From Lachnospiraceae bacterium (lineage in GTDB: Bacteria; Bacillota; Clostridia; Lachnospirales; Lachnospiraceae), in assembly GCA_009911505.1 (NCBI GenBank), contig QXXL01000004.1, forward strand, positions 62,001 to 126,000: a stretch of DNA of 64,000 nucleotides, read 5' to 3'. Shown in pieces: positions 46,897 to 56,567 of this stretch. Made by a program: the position numbers and the translations under genes. The notes beneath the pieces are model-generated. The model saw only the letters and a list, made by a program, of their open reading frames with translations, did not search any database and had not been told where the DNA came from. The first letter of the stretch is position 1. Every line of letters starts with the position of its first letter.

Positions 46897-48375
46897 TCAC
46901 CTGGCCTCTCCTATATAATAAAAGCCTTTACATTCTTTTAAATAAACATCCAGTATCTTCCCAATCATATCCGCAGTGCCAGGAAAATGCACAATTGAGT
47001 TGTTACCCATCCGCCCTGTAACAAGCTTTTCATCCATCTCATTAATATGTTCTACTAAAACCTTCTGGACAGTGCCCTCGTATTGCATTGCTTTTTTTGA
47101 CGCAATTTCCTGTACCTTGCGCAAAAGGCGGTCAAACCTCGCTTTTGCAGTTTCTTCAGGTATCTGGCCTTCCATGGAAGCTGCAGGCGTCCCTGTCCGT
47201 TTGGAATATAAAAAGGTAAACGCACTATCGAACCCAACCTTACACACAACATTCATCGTTTCATTAAAATCCTCTTCCGTTTCACCCGGAAACCCCACGA
47301 TAATATCCGTTGTAATGGCAATATCCGGAATAGCCGCACGCACCTTTTCAACCAGGCTTAAATATTGTTCTTTTGTATATTTGCGGTTCATAACTTTAAG
47401 GAGCCTGGTACTTCCAGACTGCAGCGGCAAATGCAGGTGCCTGCAGATTTTTTCAGATTTGGCCATAACTGCAATTAATTCATCCGATAAATCCTTCGGG
47501 TGGGACGTCATAAAACGGACGCGTTCAATGCCGTCAATATTGGCCACCTCCTGCAAAAGCCGGGCAAATGTATACGGCTCCTTAAGGTTTTTGCCATAGG
47601 AATTGACATTCTGGCCTAAAAGCATTACTTCCACTACACCGTCTGCGGCAAGTGTCCTTACTTCCTGTAAAATATCCTCCGGTTTCCGGCTGCGTTCCCG
47701 GCCGCGCACATAAGGCACGATACAATAACTGCAGAAGTTATCGCATCCAAACATGATATTGACGCCAGACTTAAACGCATATTTGCGTTCTACAGGCAGC
47801 TCCTCTACAATTTTATCAGTATCCTGCCAAATGTCAATTATCATCGAACGCCCCATTTTTTTTGCATTGCTGCCAAATGTAGCTTCCAGGGCAGTACACA
47901 AAAGCTCCGCAAATTTGTATATATTATGCGTGCCGAATATCAGGTTGACAAACCGGTAGCTCTGTTTAATTTTTTCAACAACGGCAGGCTCCTGCATCAT
48001 GCAGCCGCACAGGCCTATCATCATAAATGGGTTTTTCTTCTGAAAACCGTTTAGGTAGCCTAACCTTCCATATACTTTGTTGTTGGCGTTTTCACGTACA
48101 GTACAGGTATTGTAAAGGACGAAATCCGCTTCCTCAGTATCTGTTTTCTGATATCCAATTTCTTCAAGTATCCCCGTTAGCTTTTCAGAATCCCTTGCAT
48201 TCATCTGGCAGCCAAAGGTAGATACATGGAAGGTTAAGGGCGCCCCTTTTTGAGCAGACAGCTCCTGGATATATGCCCGGGCGGCTTTGATGTAATGGTA
48301 CTGGCGGGCAGGCTCTTCTGTCGGAGCAAGCCCCTTAGACAAATTGATTTGTGTTAGATTGTTTATTTGATGCAT
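46897..48375 (-). CDS. miaB: tRNA-2-methylthio-N6-dimethylallyladenosine synthase
   Basis: 492 residues. Radical SAM methylthiotransferase acting on A37 of tRNAs reading UNN codons. N-terminal cluster cysteines in STFGCQMNARDS, LYNTCTVREN and GLCGCMMQ; radical SAM motif FCSYCIVPYVRGRE; C-terminal TRAM domain. Start 48375 has AAGGAG eleven bases upstream; the longer frame would overlap recO. Confidence 0.96.
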   Translation of the reverse strand: MHQINNLTQINLSKGLAPTEEPARQYHYIKAARAYIQELSAQKGAPLTFHVSTFGCQMNARDSEKLTGILEEIGYQKTDTEEADFVLYNTCTVRENANNKVYGRLGYLNGFQKKNPFMMIGLCGCMMQEPAVVEKIKQSYRFVNLIFGTHNIYKFAELLCTALEATFGSNAKKMGRSMIIDIWQDTDKIVEELPVERKYAFKSGVNIMFGCDNFCSYCIVPYVRGRERSRKPEDILQEVRTLAADGVVEVMLLGQNVNSYGKNLKEPYTFARLLQEVANIDGIERVRFMTSHPKDLSDELIAVMAKSEKICRHLHLPLQSGSTRLLKVMNRKYTKEQYLSLVEKVRAAIPDIAITTDIIVGFPGETEEDFNETMNVVCKVGFDSAFTFLYSKRTGTPAASMEGQIPEETAKARFDRLLRKVQEIASKKAMQYEGTVQKVLVEHINEMDEKLVTGRMGNNSIVHFPGTADMIGKILDVYLKECKGFYYIGEAR

Positions 48376-48394
48376 TTTAAGGTTTACTCCTTTG

Positions 48395-49153
48395 TTATAA
48401 TATGATACCCCCTGCGGCAACCCCCTGCAAAATCTCCAGTGACCGAAACGTATGGCACACCTGCTGTGTAAACGCCCTCTCAACGACCCGCCCAAACTCT
48501 GCCAATACATGCTTAGACACCCGGAAGGTATAAAGCTTCCCGATTTCTACAGCCAGCACATACTGCAAAGTATAAAGCGTATCCGCCCCCACAGCAATAC
48601 TCCCCTCGTCTGCCGCACAATGATTACAGAGCATCCCTCCCTGACGCACACTAAAGCGGATCAGGCCCTCTTTTTTTCCACAGCCCTGGCAGGAAAAAAC
48701 ATTTGGGTATACACCCTCCGCCAAAAGTGTCCGGAGTTCAAAAACCCTGCGTACCAGGCGGTTGTCAAACGCATCGCTTTTAAGCGCGCGAAGCGTCTGG
48801 TATAAAAGCTTAAGTACCTCCCGGCCATCGTTATTCTCATGCGAAAAATAATCTGCAACTTCTAAAAAATAAAACCCATAACAGGTCTTTTCCGGATCAT
48901 CCGCAATTTCCCGGAAATAATTGGAAACCGAAATATTCTTTACGTTATATGTACTGCGGCCCTCGTACAGTTCAAATTCACCAAAGGAAAAAGGGCCGGT
49001 TGCAGCTAAAAGCTGGCTGGTAGGACGTCTTGCCCCTCTTGCAAAAGCTGTAATCTTCCCTCTTTCTTTTGTTAAAACGGTAATCCGCCTGTCATATTCC
49101 CCGACAGGCATGGCATTTAGTACCATCCCCGTCAGGATGATGCTTACTCCCAT
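48395..49153 (-). CDS. recO: DNA repair protein RecO
   Basis: 252 residues. Loads RecA with RecF/RecR and anneals SSB-coated strands. N-terminal OB fold (TGMVLNAMPVGEYDRRITVLTKERGKI); zinc-finger pairs CQGCGK and CNHC in the C-terminal half. Part of the era-yqzL-recO group. Confidence 0.94.
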   Translation of the reverse strand: MGVSIILTGMVLNAMPVGEYDRRITVLTKERGKITAFARGARRPTSQLLAATGPFSFGEFELYEGRSTYNVKNISVSNYFREIADDPEKTCYGFYFLEVADYFSHENNDGREVLKLLYQTLRALKSDAFDNRLVRRVFELRTLLAEGVYPNVFSCQGCGKKEGLIRFSVRQGGMLCNHCAADEGSIAVGADTLYTLQYVLAVEIGKLYTFRVSKHVLAEFGRVVERAFTQQVCHTFRSLEILQGVAAGGIIL

Positions 49154-49289
49154 AACTGCCCATCCCTTTTTCCAAAAAAACTGCTTCCCCTGCCTGTACA
49201 GGGCTTTCGTGTTCCGTACTCCTCCGGTAAGCCAGGTAATCGGCGACCCTCCCGCTTTGCTCGAAATTCTTCCAGGTATCTGCTGCCAT
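49092..49289 (-). CDS. YqzL-like small protein
   Basis: 65 residues beginning MAADTWKNFEQSGRVADYLAY, which fits the YqzL family (W-K-x-F-E-x-[TS]-G, then a Y-L pair), and the position between era and recO is its known place. The C-terminal tail overlaps the recO start by 62 bp and looks unconserved. AGGAG stands ten bases before the ATG and lies within a hairpin. Function unknown. Confidence 0.6.
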   Translation of the reverse strand: MAADTWKNFEQSGRVADYLAYRRSTEHESPVQAGEAVFLEKGMGSYGSKHHPDGDGTKCHACRGI

Positions 49290-49301
49290 CTGCTGTCATC
49301 T

Positions 49302-49335
49302 CCTAAGTATGTCTAAAAATCTTTCTATACTTAGG
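49302..49335 (-). promoter_or_regulatory. inverted repeat covering the yqzL ribosome binding site
   Basis: CCTAAGTAT (49302-49310) pairs with ATACTTAGG (49327-49335). On the transcript the second arm runs into AGGAG, the yqzL ribosome binding site. It could limit translation, or could be a weak transcription attenuator after era. Confidence 0.4.
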
Positions 49336-49379
49336 TTAACCCTCTTTAACAGAATCATACCAGATAAAAATTGGCAGAT

Positions 49380-50297
49380 TCAACCCTCTTCTTTGCTGTA
49401 GCCAAAATTGCGGATCAAAAAATCTGAATCGCGCCAGTCCTTCTTTACCTTTACCCAAAGCTTTAGGTTCACCTTACAGCCAAGCAGGCGTTCGATTTCA
49501 AACCGCGCATTACTGCCGATCTTTTTGAGCATTTCACCGCCTTTTCCAATGATAATCCCTTTGTGGGATGCCTTCTCGCAGACAATAGTCGCTTCAATGT
49601 CCATAATCTTTATTTTTGCCGCCGTCCTGCGTTTTTTCATCCGGTCGATTGTAACAGCAATACCATGCGGCACTTCTTCATTCAGCGCATGCAATGATTT
49701 CTCCCGGATCATCTCGGCTACAATCTGGCGCTCGGGCTGGTCTGTGACGGTATCCTCGTCGAAAAACAGCGGGCCGTACGGCAGGTACTTATATACGGTA
49801 TCTATTACATCCTCCAGGTTGTAGCCGTTTAAGGCAGATACTGGGATAATTTCATTGAATGCAAATGCTTTACGGTAGGTGTCAATATATTCGAGTATTT
49901 TTTCTTTCTCTACCATATCCACTTTGTTGATAGCCAGTAAAACAGGGATATCCACTTTTTCCAATTGTTTTATGATATGCCGCTCCCCAGCCCCGATAAA
50001 ATTGCCAGGCTCCACAAGCCAAAGGATCGCATCTACATCTTTTATTGACTCTACCGCCACATTTACCATATATTCCCCCAGCCTGTTTTTGGCCTGATGG
50101 ATGCCTGGCGTATCCACAAAGACAATCTGGCCGCGCTCCGGATCGGTATAGACTGTGCGGATACGGTTCCTTGTCGTCTGTGGCTTATTTGAAGTAATGG
50201 CTATTTTCTGCCCAATAAGGCGGTTCATTAATGTTGATTTTCCGACATTTGGCCTGCCGATTATTGTGACAAACCCTGATTTTAAATTCTTTTCCAT
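49380..50297 (-). CDS. era: GTPase Era
   Basis: 305 residues. Ribosome-assembly GTPase binding the 3' end of 16S rRNA. GTPase motifs GRPNVGKS, DTPGIH, NKVD; C-terminal KH domain with KGIIIGKGGEMLKKIG. Start 50297 follows GGAAGGGAG. It is 16 bp after the M16 protease gene. Confidence 0.97.
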   Translation of the reverse strand: MEKNLKSGFVTIIGRPNVGKSTLMNRLIGQKIAITSNKPQTTRNRIRTVYTDPERGQIVFVDTPGIHQAKNRLGEYMVNVAVESIKDVDAILWLVEPGNFIGAGERHIIKQLEKVDIPVLLAINKVDMVEKEKILEYIDTYRKAFAFNEIIPVSALNGYNLEDVIDTVYKYLPYGPLFFDEDTVTDQPERQIVAEMIREKSLHALNEEVPHGIAVTIDRMKKRRTAAKIKIMDIEATIVCEKASHKGIIIGKGGEMLKKIGSNARFEIERLLGCKVNLKLWVKVKKDWRDSDFLIRNFGYSKEEG

Positions 50298-50313
50298 ATA
50301 CTCCCTTCCTCTG

Positions 50314-53232
50314 CTACAGAAGCTGTTCTGTCGTAAAAAACAGACCCTGCTGCCCCTTGATTGCTTCCTCATTGCCGATAACACAAAAGTTGCCCTGGGA
50401 TAGCGCCGCTTCGACTAGCCCTGCAAGCGCCCGGATATCCTCTGGCATAGCACCTATTACCTCGTCGCGTTCCCTTTGGATATCCTCAAAGGCAATGCCT
50501 GTAAAATAAGCCGATACCGAACGCTGGCCTTTCGCCTGGGGGGTCAGCGGCGTATCAAGGTCACTGACTGTGCCTATAATATATTTTGCCATATCGCGCT
50601 CATCTGCAGAAAACGCACGGATATATTCCGGGATACGGTTATACACGTCATTCGTTTTGGCAAGGTTCGGATCACGGTAAGAAGAAAAATAAACGTTGCC
50701 GTTCCTCATAAACCCGCCGCCGCAGCCATATGCCCCTCCCTTAACCCGGATGCTTTGCCACAGATAATCATAACTTAAAATCACCTTTAAAATCTTAAGC
50801 GCGCCAGTATACGAATACCCAAAATCTTTAAAGTTGCCTGAACGGGATACATACTGTACTTTGGAAGCATCCATAAAGCCTTCATTCTTCTTTACACAGT
50901 CTAGTTTTACTGCATGCCGGCTTTTGGGCGCATTAGGCAGCTTCTCTTTAAATGCCTTTAGCGCATCGGGCAATAATGCGTAACCCTCTTTGTCACAGGT
51001 TACGCTTACAATAAGGCCTTCCTTTGTAAACACACTGGCTGCCAAACCGTTTAACTTATCCACAAGCGCTTCCCATTTTTCCTCAAAATGCTCCTCGTAA
51101 TCTGAAACCACGCGGTAAAAATCAATTCCGGAGGTCAAATCATTAAAGCAAGCGGTTTCAGAAAAATAAGACATAGAGCGCACGGCGGATACCACATTGC
51201 CCGATGCAGACATGCTCATCTGAAGCCTTGACCTCGTTTCGGAAAGGATTTCCTTTAGCCTCTTTTTATCCCCAAGCTTTGAATACAGCAGTATTTCCTC
51301 AAGCAGGCTTGTAACCTTGCCGATCTTATCGTAAAGCGCCTTTGCCCTTATTTCAAATTTGGCTTCGTATGCCTCCCTTTCTTGTACATTAGCATAGGTG
51401 GTCAGGGCAGAGGCTATGCCCCCTGTTTCCATATTTATTTCATTTGCCAAATCACTGTACGTGTATCCTTTGGTGTCTACATACCCAAGGACAGCCTTTA
51501 ATATACCAAGCAATGGCAAATCCTCCTTGGGAATGTGCCGTACGTCAAAAAACAGGCTAAGATACAAAATACCGCTTGAAAACAAGTCGCAAAACAATAC
51601 CTTTGTCCCGCCGCATTCTTCTTCTGAAAGGATAAGCGGCTGGGCTTCTTTTTTCAGATCGGAGCGCGTTAGCATTGGGATTTTTTCCAGATCCTCTTTG
51701 GGCGATGGCTCTTCCTGATACTGCCGTAAATGCAGGGTGTCCTCCAAAAGCGCGTTTATTTCCCCTTCGCTTAAGCTTTGTTTATAGGCCGCAAGCTTCC
51801 CGGCCAGTTCTGCTTCCTGCCTGGCATTTAGCCCCCGCTCAGGTTCTATTTTTACTATAGATACATGGGGGTTGCCAATCATATAATCCCGGATTAAATG
51901 CTCAAAATATTCCGTATCTACCTGTTTACGCAGAAACTGGAAGGTTTCTAACGATTCCAGGTGCATAAACGGCAGAGTATCGTCATACAGCCAGCTTTCC
52001 AAAATCTGGAGCCCATAAATCAAGCCTTTGGGGTAAGATCCAAAATCCGATTCACGGTATTTAAATTCAGCGCTGTTAATCCCTGCCAATAATGCCTTTT
52101 TATTTAAATTACCCGCTGCCTGTTCCTTTAGCACTGCCTGGATAATGTCTATAAAGCGCCCTTCGTCGCTGCTATCTGTATTTTTAGCAACAATAGAAAA
52201 GATAGGCTGATAAATGCTGTTGTCATACGATCCCATAATATCCTTGCCGATCCCAGCGTCCAAAAGGGCTTTTTTTATTGGTGCGCCCGGCGCGTTTAAC
52301 AGTGCATAATCAAGCACTTCAAATGCCTGGTAAAGCTCTTTGTCCAAAACCGTGCCAATCGCCATGTTATAGGAAAGGTATGTGTTCCCCTCTAAGGGCT
52401 CGCTGCTTGCCACTGGGTACTTTTTGCTTATTTTACGGGGCGACGCAAAAGCTTTTTGTACCCCAATCCGGGAGTCTATAGAAATAGCCTCATATTCATG
52501 CAGATACGCCTGATCTAACCACAGCAGCTTTTCTTCAAAGTCCATATCCCCATAGAGGTAAAGATAGGAATTACAGGGATGGTAATACTTTTTGTGGAAT
52601 GCAAGGTAATCCTCATACGTCAGATCCGGGATAAATTCTGGATCCCCCCCGGATTCATTCCCGTATGCCGTATCCGGAAAAAGGGAATTTAAAATTTCCC
52701 GGTCCAACATCCCTTCTGGGGAAGAAAATGCCCCTTTCATCTCATTATACACCACACCGTTTAGGGTAATCGGGGCATCTTTGCCATTAAGCTCATAATG
52801 CCAGCCTTCTTGTTTAAAAATCTCTTCCTGTTTGTAAATATTCGGATGCAGCACAGCATCCATATAGACATCCATCAGATTCTGGAAATCCATGTCATTG
52901 CAGCTTGCCACTGGGTAAACTGTTTTATCCGGATAGGTCATGGCATTTAAAAACGTATTTAAAGAACCCTTGACCAGCTCCACAAACGGATCCTTGGCAG
53001 GAAATTTTTTCGATCCACATAGCACCGTATGCTCCACAATATGCGCCACCCCGGTACTATCCTCCGGAGGCGTACGGAACCCGATATAAAATACCTTGTT
53101 CTCGTCGTCGTTTGACACCACAGTAATCCTCGCACCGCTTTTTTTGTGGCGGAGCAAATACCCATTTGCCTTTAAATCCTGTAACTTGCGTTCTTCTAAT
53201 AATTCATATGCTTTTAATACTTCCGGCCTCAC
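50314..53232 (-). CDS. M16C-family zinc metalloprotease (presequence protease-like)
   Basis: 972 residues, double-length insulinase-type peptidase. Inverted zinc motif HIVEH in GVAHIVEHTVLCGSKKF with a downstream Glu in the M16C helical region (NTFLNAMTYPDKTVYPVAS). Cuts unfolded peptides up to a few kDa by family. The start is the GTG at 53232 with GGAGG seven bases upstream, giving MRPEVLKAYELLEER; the frame extends 41 codons further, through the csp terminator, without family residues. Confidence 0.92.
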   Translation of the reverse strand: MRPEVLKAYELLEERKLQDLKANGYLLRHKKSGARITVVSNDDENKVFYIGFRTPPEDSTGVAHIVEHTVLCGSKKFPAKDPFVELVKGSLNTFLNAMTYPDKTVYPVASCNDMDFQNLMDVYMDAVLHPNIYKQEEIFKQEGWHYELNGKDAPITLNGVVYNEMKGAFSSPEGMLDREILNSLFPDTAYGNESGGDPEFIPDLTYEDYLAFHKKYYHPCNSYLYLYGDMDFEEKLLWLDQAYLHEYEAISIDSRIGVQKAFASPRKISKKYPVASSEPLEGNTYLSYNMAIGTVLDKELYQAFEVLDYALLNAPGAPIKKALLDAGIGKDIMGSYDNSIYQPIFSIVAKNTDSSDEGRFIDIIQAVLKEQAAGNLNKKALLAGINSAEFKYRESDFGSYPKGLIYGLQILESWLYDDTLPFMHLESLETFQFLRKQVDTEYFEHLIRDYMIGNPHVSIVKIEPERGLNARQEAELAGKLAAYKQSLSEGEINALLEDTLHLRQYQEEPSPKEDLEKIPMLTRSDLKKEAQPLILSEEECGGTKVLFCDLFSSGILYLSLFFDVRHIPKEDLPLLGILKAVLGYVDTKGYTYSDLANEINMETGGIASALTTYANVQEREAYEAKFEIRAKALYDKIGKVTSLLEEILLYSKLGDKKRLKEILSETRSRLQMSMSASGNVVSAVRSMSYFSETACFNDLTSGIDFYRVVSDYEEHFEEKWEALVDKLNGLAASVFTKEGLIVSVTCDKEGYALLPDALKAFKEKLPNAPKSRHAVKLDCVKKNEGFMDASKVQYVSRSGNFKDFGYSYTGALKILKVILSYDYLWQSIRVKGGAYGCGGGFMRNGNVYFSSYRDPNLAKTNDVYNRIPEYIRAFSADERDMAKYIIGTVSDLDTPLTPQAKGQRSVSAYFTGIAFEDIQRERDEVIGAMPEDIRALAGLVEAALSQGNFCVIGNEEAIKGQQGLFFTTEQLL

Positions 53233-53330
53233 ACTGATTCCTCCATTTTTGATCCTGCTTAAAATATTCCTAATAAATCCGGCAGAGAAGGTTTTCCCTG
53301 TCACAGCACAGGGTCCAGATACCCCTGTAC

Positions 53331-53360
53331 ATATAAAAGAGGGTGTATAAAACACCCTCT
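53331..53360 (-). terminator. terminator of csp
   Basis: On the minus strand AGAGGGTGT and ACACCCTCT form a perfect 9-bp stem with a 5-nt loop followed by TTTTATAT. 53 bp after the csp stop. Confidence 0.85.
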
Positions 53361-53413
53361 CATGGTTATGCTTTCCCTTATTCTGCTTCTTTATGTAAGA
53401 AGCGGGGCTCCTT

Positions 53414-53617
53414 TTAAGACAGGCGTATTACATTTGCTGCCTGTGGTCCCTTGTCCCCGTCTACTACATCGAATTCAACTGCTTCTCCATCCTTGAGTTC
53501 CTTGAATCCATCCATCTGCAAAGCGGAATAGTGGACAAATACGTCCTTACCTTCTGCATCGGAAAGGAAACCATATCCTTTTTTTGCATTAAACCATTTT
53601 ACAGTACCCTGCCGCAT
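53414..53617 (-). CDS. cold-shock protein (CspA family)
   Basis: 67 residues, RNA chaperone. RNP1-like KGYGFLS and RNP2-like VFVHYSAL are present. Start 53617 gives [14 protein letters not shown], with AGGAGG before it. Monocistronic between its own promoter and terminator. A fairly short leader (about 40 nt) suggests no long cold-sensing 5' UTR. Confidence 0.95.
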   Translation of the reverse strand: MRQGTVKWFNAKKGYGFLSDAEGKDVFVHYSALQMDGFKELKDGEAVEFDVVDGDKGPQAANVIRLS

Positions 53618-53662
53618 AACGCTTCCTCCTACATGATCTATTGTGGCTGACCCACTTTGCAT

Positions 53663-53691
53663 ACCCTAGCATATATTACCAGTTTTGTCAA
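53663..53691 (-). promoter_or_regulatory. csp promoter
   Basis: On the minus strand consensus TTGACA (53686-53691), 17 bp, and TAGGGT (53663-53668) preceded by TGC, an extended -10. Confidence 0.6.
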
Positions 53692-53742
53692 TGGGAAAAT
53701 AGGGGTTTTTCTAAGGCTGCGCCAGGGAAGATTACAGCGTTT

Positions 53743-55839
53743 TTATTTCATATATTTGGAAACATCTTTTAACGAAAAGCTAAGCCTGCCCATCTTATCC
53801 TTGCCCAGGCAAACTACCGTCACCTTATCCCCCAACGTGAGTACATCCTCCACACGGTTAATTCTCTCTTTGGAAATCTTAGAGATATGGATCATCCCTT
53901 CTTTGCCGGGTGCAAATTCGATAAAAGCGCCAAATTCCTTGATGCTGACAATCTTTCCTTTTAAAATCTGCCCTTCTTCAAAATCTGTCGTAATCATCTG
54001 AATCATTTCCACAGCCTGGTTCATAGCTAATTTATCAGTACCGCACACCGAAACAGCGCCGTCGTCTGTAATATCAATCTTTACGCCGGTACGTTCGATA
54101 ATCTCATTTATCGTCTTCCCGCGCTGTCCGACCACATCGCCAATCTTGGCCGGATCAATCTGGATCTGGATAATCCTGGGCGCAAACTGGCTGATTTCAG
54201 GCCTCGGAGCCGCAATCGCTTTAGACATACATTCATCCATAATGAAAAACCTGGCTTCCCTTGCCCTTGCAATCGCCTCTTCCACAATAGGCCTTGTCAG
54301 CCCGTGGATCTTAATATCCATTTGAATCGCAGTGATACCGTCTTTTGTCCCAGTCACTTTAAAATCCATATCGCCAAAGAAATCCTCTAAGCCCTGAATA
54401 TCCGTAAGCACCAGGTAATCATCATCTGTCTCCCCTGTTACAAGCCCGCAGGATATACCTGCAACCATTTTCTTAATCGGCACGCCAGCTGCCATTAACG
54501 CCATACAGGATGCGCAGGTAGACGCCATAGATGTCGATCCATTGGATTCAAACGTCTCTGATACGGCACGGATAGCATATGGAAACTCCTCAGTCGAAGG
54601 AAGCATCGGGATTAGAGCGCGCTCTGCAAGCGCCCCATGCCCAATTTCCCTGCGCCCCGGCCCTCTTGAAGGCTTAGTTTCACCTACAGAATAAGACGGG
54701 AAATTGTAGTGGTGCATATAGCGTTTTTCTGTGATATTTTCATCTAATCCGTCAACCCTTTGAATTTCCGATAACGGCGCTAACGTTACCACATCACAAA
54801 TCTGGGTCTGCCCTCTGGTAAACATAGCGGAGCCGTGCACCCTCGGAATCAAATCCACCTCAGCCGACAGCTGGCGGATCTGGTCAACCGCGCGCCCGTC
54901 CGGGCGTTTGTGGTCTTTTAAAATCATCTTGCGGACAGTTTTTTTCTGGTACTGGTAAACTGCTTCATCCAAAACAGCCAGCCATTCTTCGTTTTCTGCA
55001 AAGGCTTCCGTAAACTGTGCGGTAATATTCCGGATATTTTCCTCCCGCACTTGCTTTTGGTCGGTAAATACAGCCGTCTCCATCTCTTCCGGCGAAACGA
55101 TTCTTTTCATCTCTTCAAACATCTCTGCCGGGATAGCACAGCTTGTATACTCATGCTTAGGCTTTCCTGTTTCCGCAACAATCTGGTTGATAAATGCGAT
55201 AATCGTCTGATTAATGTCATGCGCCATATAAATGGCTTGTATCATTTTATCTTCCGGTATTTCATTTGCGCCAGCTTCGATCATAATAACCTTTTCGGAG
55301 GTAGAAGCTACAGTAAGCATCAGATCCCCGTTGTCCCACTGCGACTGGGACGGGTTGATAATAAATTCACCATTTTCCATACCCACCTGCGTCATCGCGC
55401 ACGGCCCGTCAAACGGGATATCTGAGATGCAGGTTGAAATTGCGGCGCCAAGCATTGCCACCAGCTCCGGGCGGCAATCCGGATCAACGCTCATAACCAT
55501 ATTATTCAATGTAACGTCATTCCGGTAATCCTTAGGGAACAGCGGGCGCATAGGGCGGTCAATGACACGCGCGGTTAAAACCGCATTTTCAGATGCCTTC
55601 CCCTCCCGTTTATTAAACCCTCCCGGGATTTTGCCAACCGCATACATTTTTTCCTCAAATTCCACGCTTAATGGAAAGAAATCAATGCCGTCCCTGGGCT
55701 TATCAGAGGAAGTCGCCGTAGATAACACGGTCGTTTCCCCATAGTGCATAAACGCACATCCATTCGCCTGCTTGCCAACCCTGTCCACATCTACTGTAAG
55801 CGTCCGCCCTGCAAGCTCCATTGAAAAACTTTTGTACAT
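53743..55839 (-). CDS. pnp: polyribonucleotide nucleotidyltransferase (PNPase)
   Basis: 698 residues. Phosphorolytic 3'-5' exoribonuclease. Two RNase PH domains (about 1-210 and 305-540; SVGETKPSRGPGRREIGHGALAERAL), KH domain (VVGQRGKTINEIIERTG) and C-terminal S1 domain (GAFIEFAPGKEGMIHISKI). AAGGAG before the ATG. Follows rpsO, the usual order in Firmicutes and beyond. Confidence 0.97.
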   Translation of the reverse strand: MYKSFSMELAGRTLTVDVDRVGKQANGCAFMHYGETTVLSTATSSDKPRDGIDFFPLSVEFEEKMYAVGKIPGGFNKREGKASENAVLTARVIDRPMRPLFPKDYRNDVTLNNMVMSVDPDCRPELVAMLGAAISTCISDIPFDGPCAMTQVGMENGEFIINPSQSQWDNGDLMLTVASTSEKVIMIEAGANEIPEDKMIQAIYMAHDINQTIIAFINQIVAETGKPKHEYTSCAIPAEMFEEMKRIVSPEEMETAVFTDQKQVREENIRNITAQFTEAFAENEEWLAVLDEAVYQYQKKTVRKMILKDHKRPDGRAVDQIRQLSAEVDLIPRVHGSAMFTRGQTQICDVVTLAPLSEIQRVDGLDENITEKRYMHHYNFPSYSVGETKPSRGPGRREIGHGALAERALIPMLPSTEEFPYAIRAVSETFESNGSTSMASTCASCMALMAAGVPIKKMVAGISCGLVTGETDDDYLVLTDIQGLEDFFGDMDFKVTGTKDGITAIQMDIKIHGLTRPIVEEAIARAREARFFIMDECMSKAIAAPRPEISQFAPRIIQIQIDPAKIGDVVGQRGKTINEIIERTGVKIDITDDGAVSVCGTDKLAMNQAVEMIQMITTDFEEGQILKGKIVSIKEFGAFIEFAPGKEGMIHISKISKERINRVEDVLTLGDKVTVVCLGKDKMGRLSFSLKDVSKYMK

Positions 55840-55900
55840 AATCCTATTCTCCTTAATTCATTTTCTGCCCTTTAAAAAGCAGCGGAATTGTCCGAAACAA

Positions 55901-55936
55901 CTGATATGGATACCGTCTGTGCCATATGCATATCAG
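55901..55936 (-). promoter_or_regulatory. hairpin in the pnp leader
   Basis: CTGATATG (55901-55908) and CATATCAG (55929-55936) pair in the leader between the rpsO terminator and pnp. A second GC-rich palindromic stretch lies at about 55942-55961. pnp leaders in other bacteria are autoregulated through such stems; whether this one is unknown. Confidence 0.4.
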
Positions 55937-55987
55937 TAGTCTCGGGTGGTAAGTCCCGCCCTTTCTTCCGGCAGTTCCTTATATTCA

Positions 55988-56018
55988 AAATAGAGCGGAA
56001 AACAGCTCCGCTCTATTT
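55988..56018 (-). terminator. terminator of rpsO
   Basis: A perfect 12-bp stem AAATAGAGCGGA / TCCGCTCTATTT with a 7-nt loop, followed by TTG on the minus strand. The T-run is short, so readthrough into pnp is possible. Confidence 0.75.
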
Positions 56019-56028
56019 GAAATATACA

Positions 56029-56295
56029 CTACTTTCTGATTCCCAAACGCTCAATCAAAGAACGATATCTTTCGATATCAATTTTCTTTAAATATGCCAG
56101 CATACCGCGCCTCTGGCCGACCATTTTCAAAAGGCCCCTTCTGGAATGGTGATCCTTAGGGTTTGCCTTTAAATGCTCCGTCAGCTCCTGAATCCTTGCA
56201 GTCAGGATAGCAACCTGTACCTCCGGCGATCCTGTGTCACCAGGCGTCCTGCCATACTCTTCGATAATTGACTGTTTCTTGTCCTTTGCAATCAT
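56029..56295 (-). CDS. rpsO: 30S ribosomal protein S15
   Basis: 88 residues, standard length. [23 protein letters not shown] and the C-terminal [12 protein letters not shown] are diagnostic. Binds 16S rRNA early in assembly. Start has AGGAGG upstream. A structured leader precedes it. Confidence 0.97.
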   Translation of the reverse strand: MIAKDKKQSIIEEYGRTPGDTGSPEVQVAILTARIQELTEHLKANPKDHHSRRGLLKMVGQRRGMLAYLKKIDIERYRSLIERLGIRK

Positions 56296-56395
56296 GATAA
56301 TTCCTCCTGTTATATTAATCGCCCATATTACGTATGATACTCAGCAAAAGGTCGGAGTGTCCATCCACCGGGTATGGGCCAAACTCATACTTAAT
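56296..56395 (-). promoter_or_regulatory. structured rpsO leader, possible S15 autoregulatory RNA
   Basis: About 100 nt with competing stems on the minus strand: GCCCATA with TATGGGC, GTATG with CATAC, and GGTGGA with TCCGACC. S15 leaders that bind the protein are known in Firmicutes; I infer this from position and folding only. Confidence 0.4.
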
Positions 56396-56396
56396 C

Positions 56397-56425
56397 ATTC
56401 TAACACAAACCAAACACTTTGTAAA
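56397..56425 (-). promoter_or_regulatory. rpsO promoter
   Basis: On the minus strand TTTACA (56420-56425), 17 bp, TAGAAT (56397-56402). Confidence 0.65.
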
Positions 56426-56567
56426 CTATTTTTAATCCCTCGCAAACAGCATCGTATAAATTATACAATACCAGATATTTTTACCTTCATACTCAAATAA
56501 TTCTACCCAGAATTCTGCGCACCATACATATACATGAAATACTGCCAAAAGCCTTAAACCGCCAACC

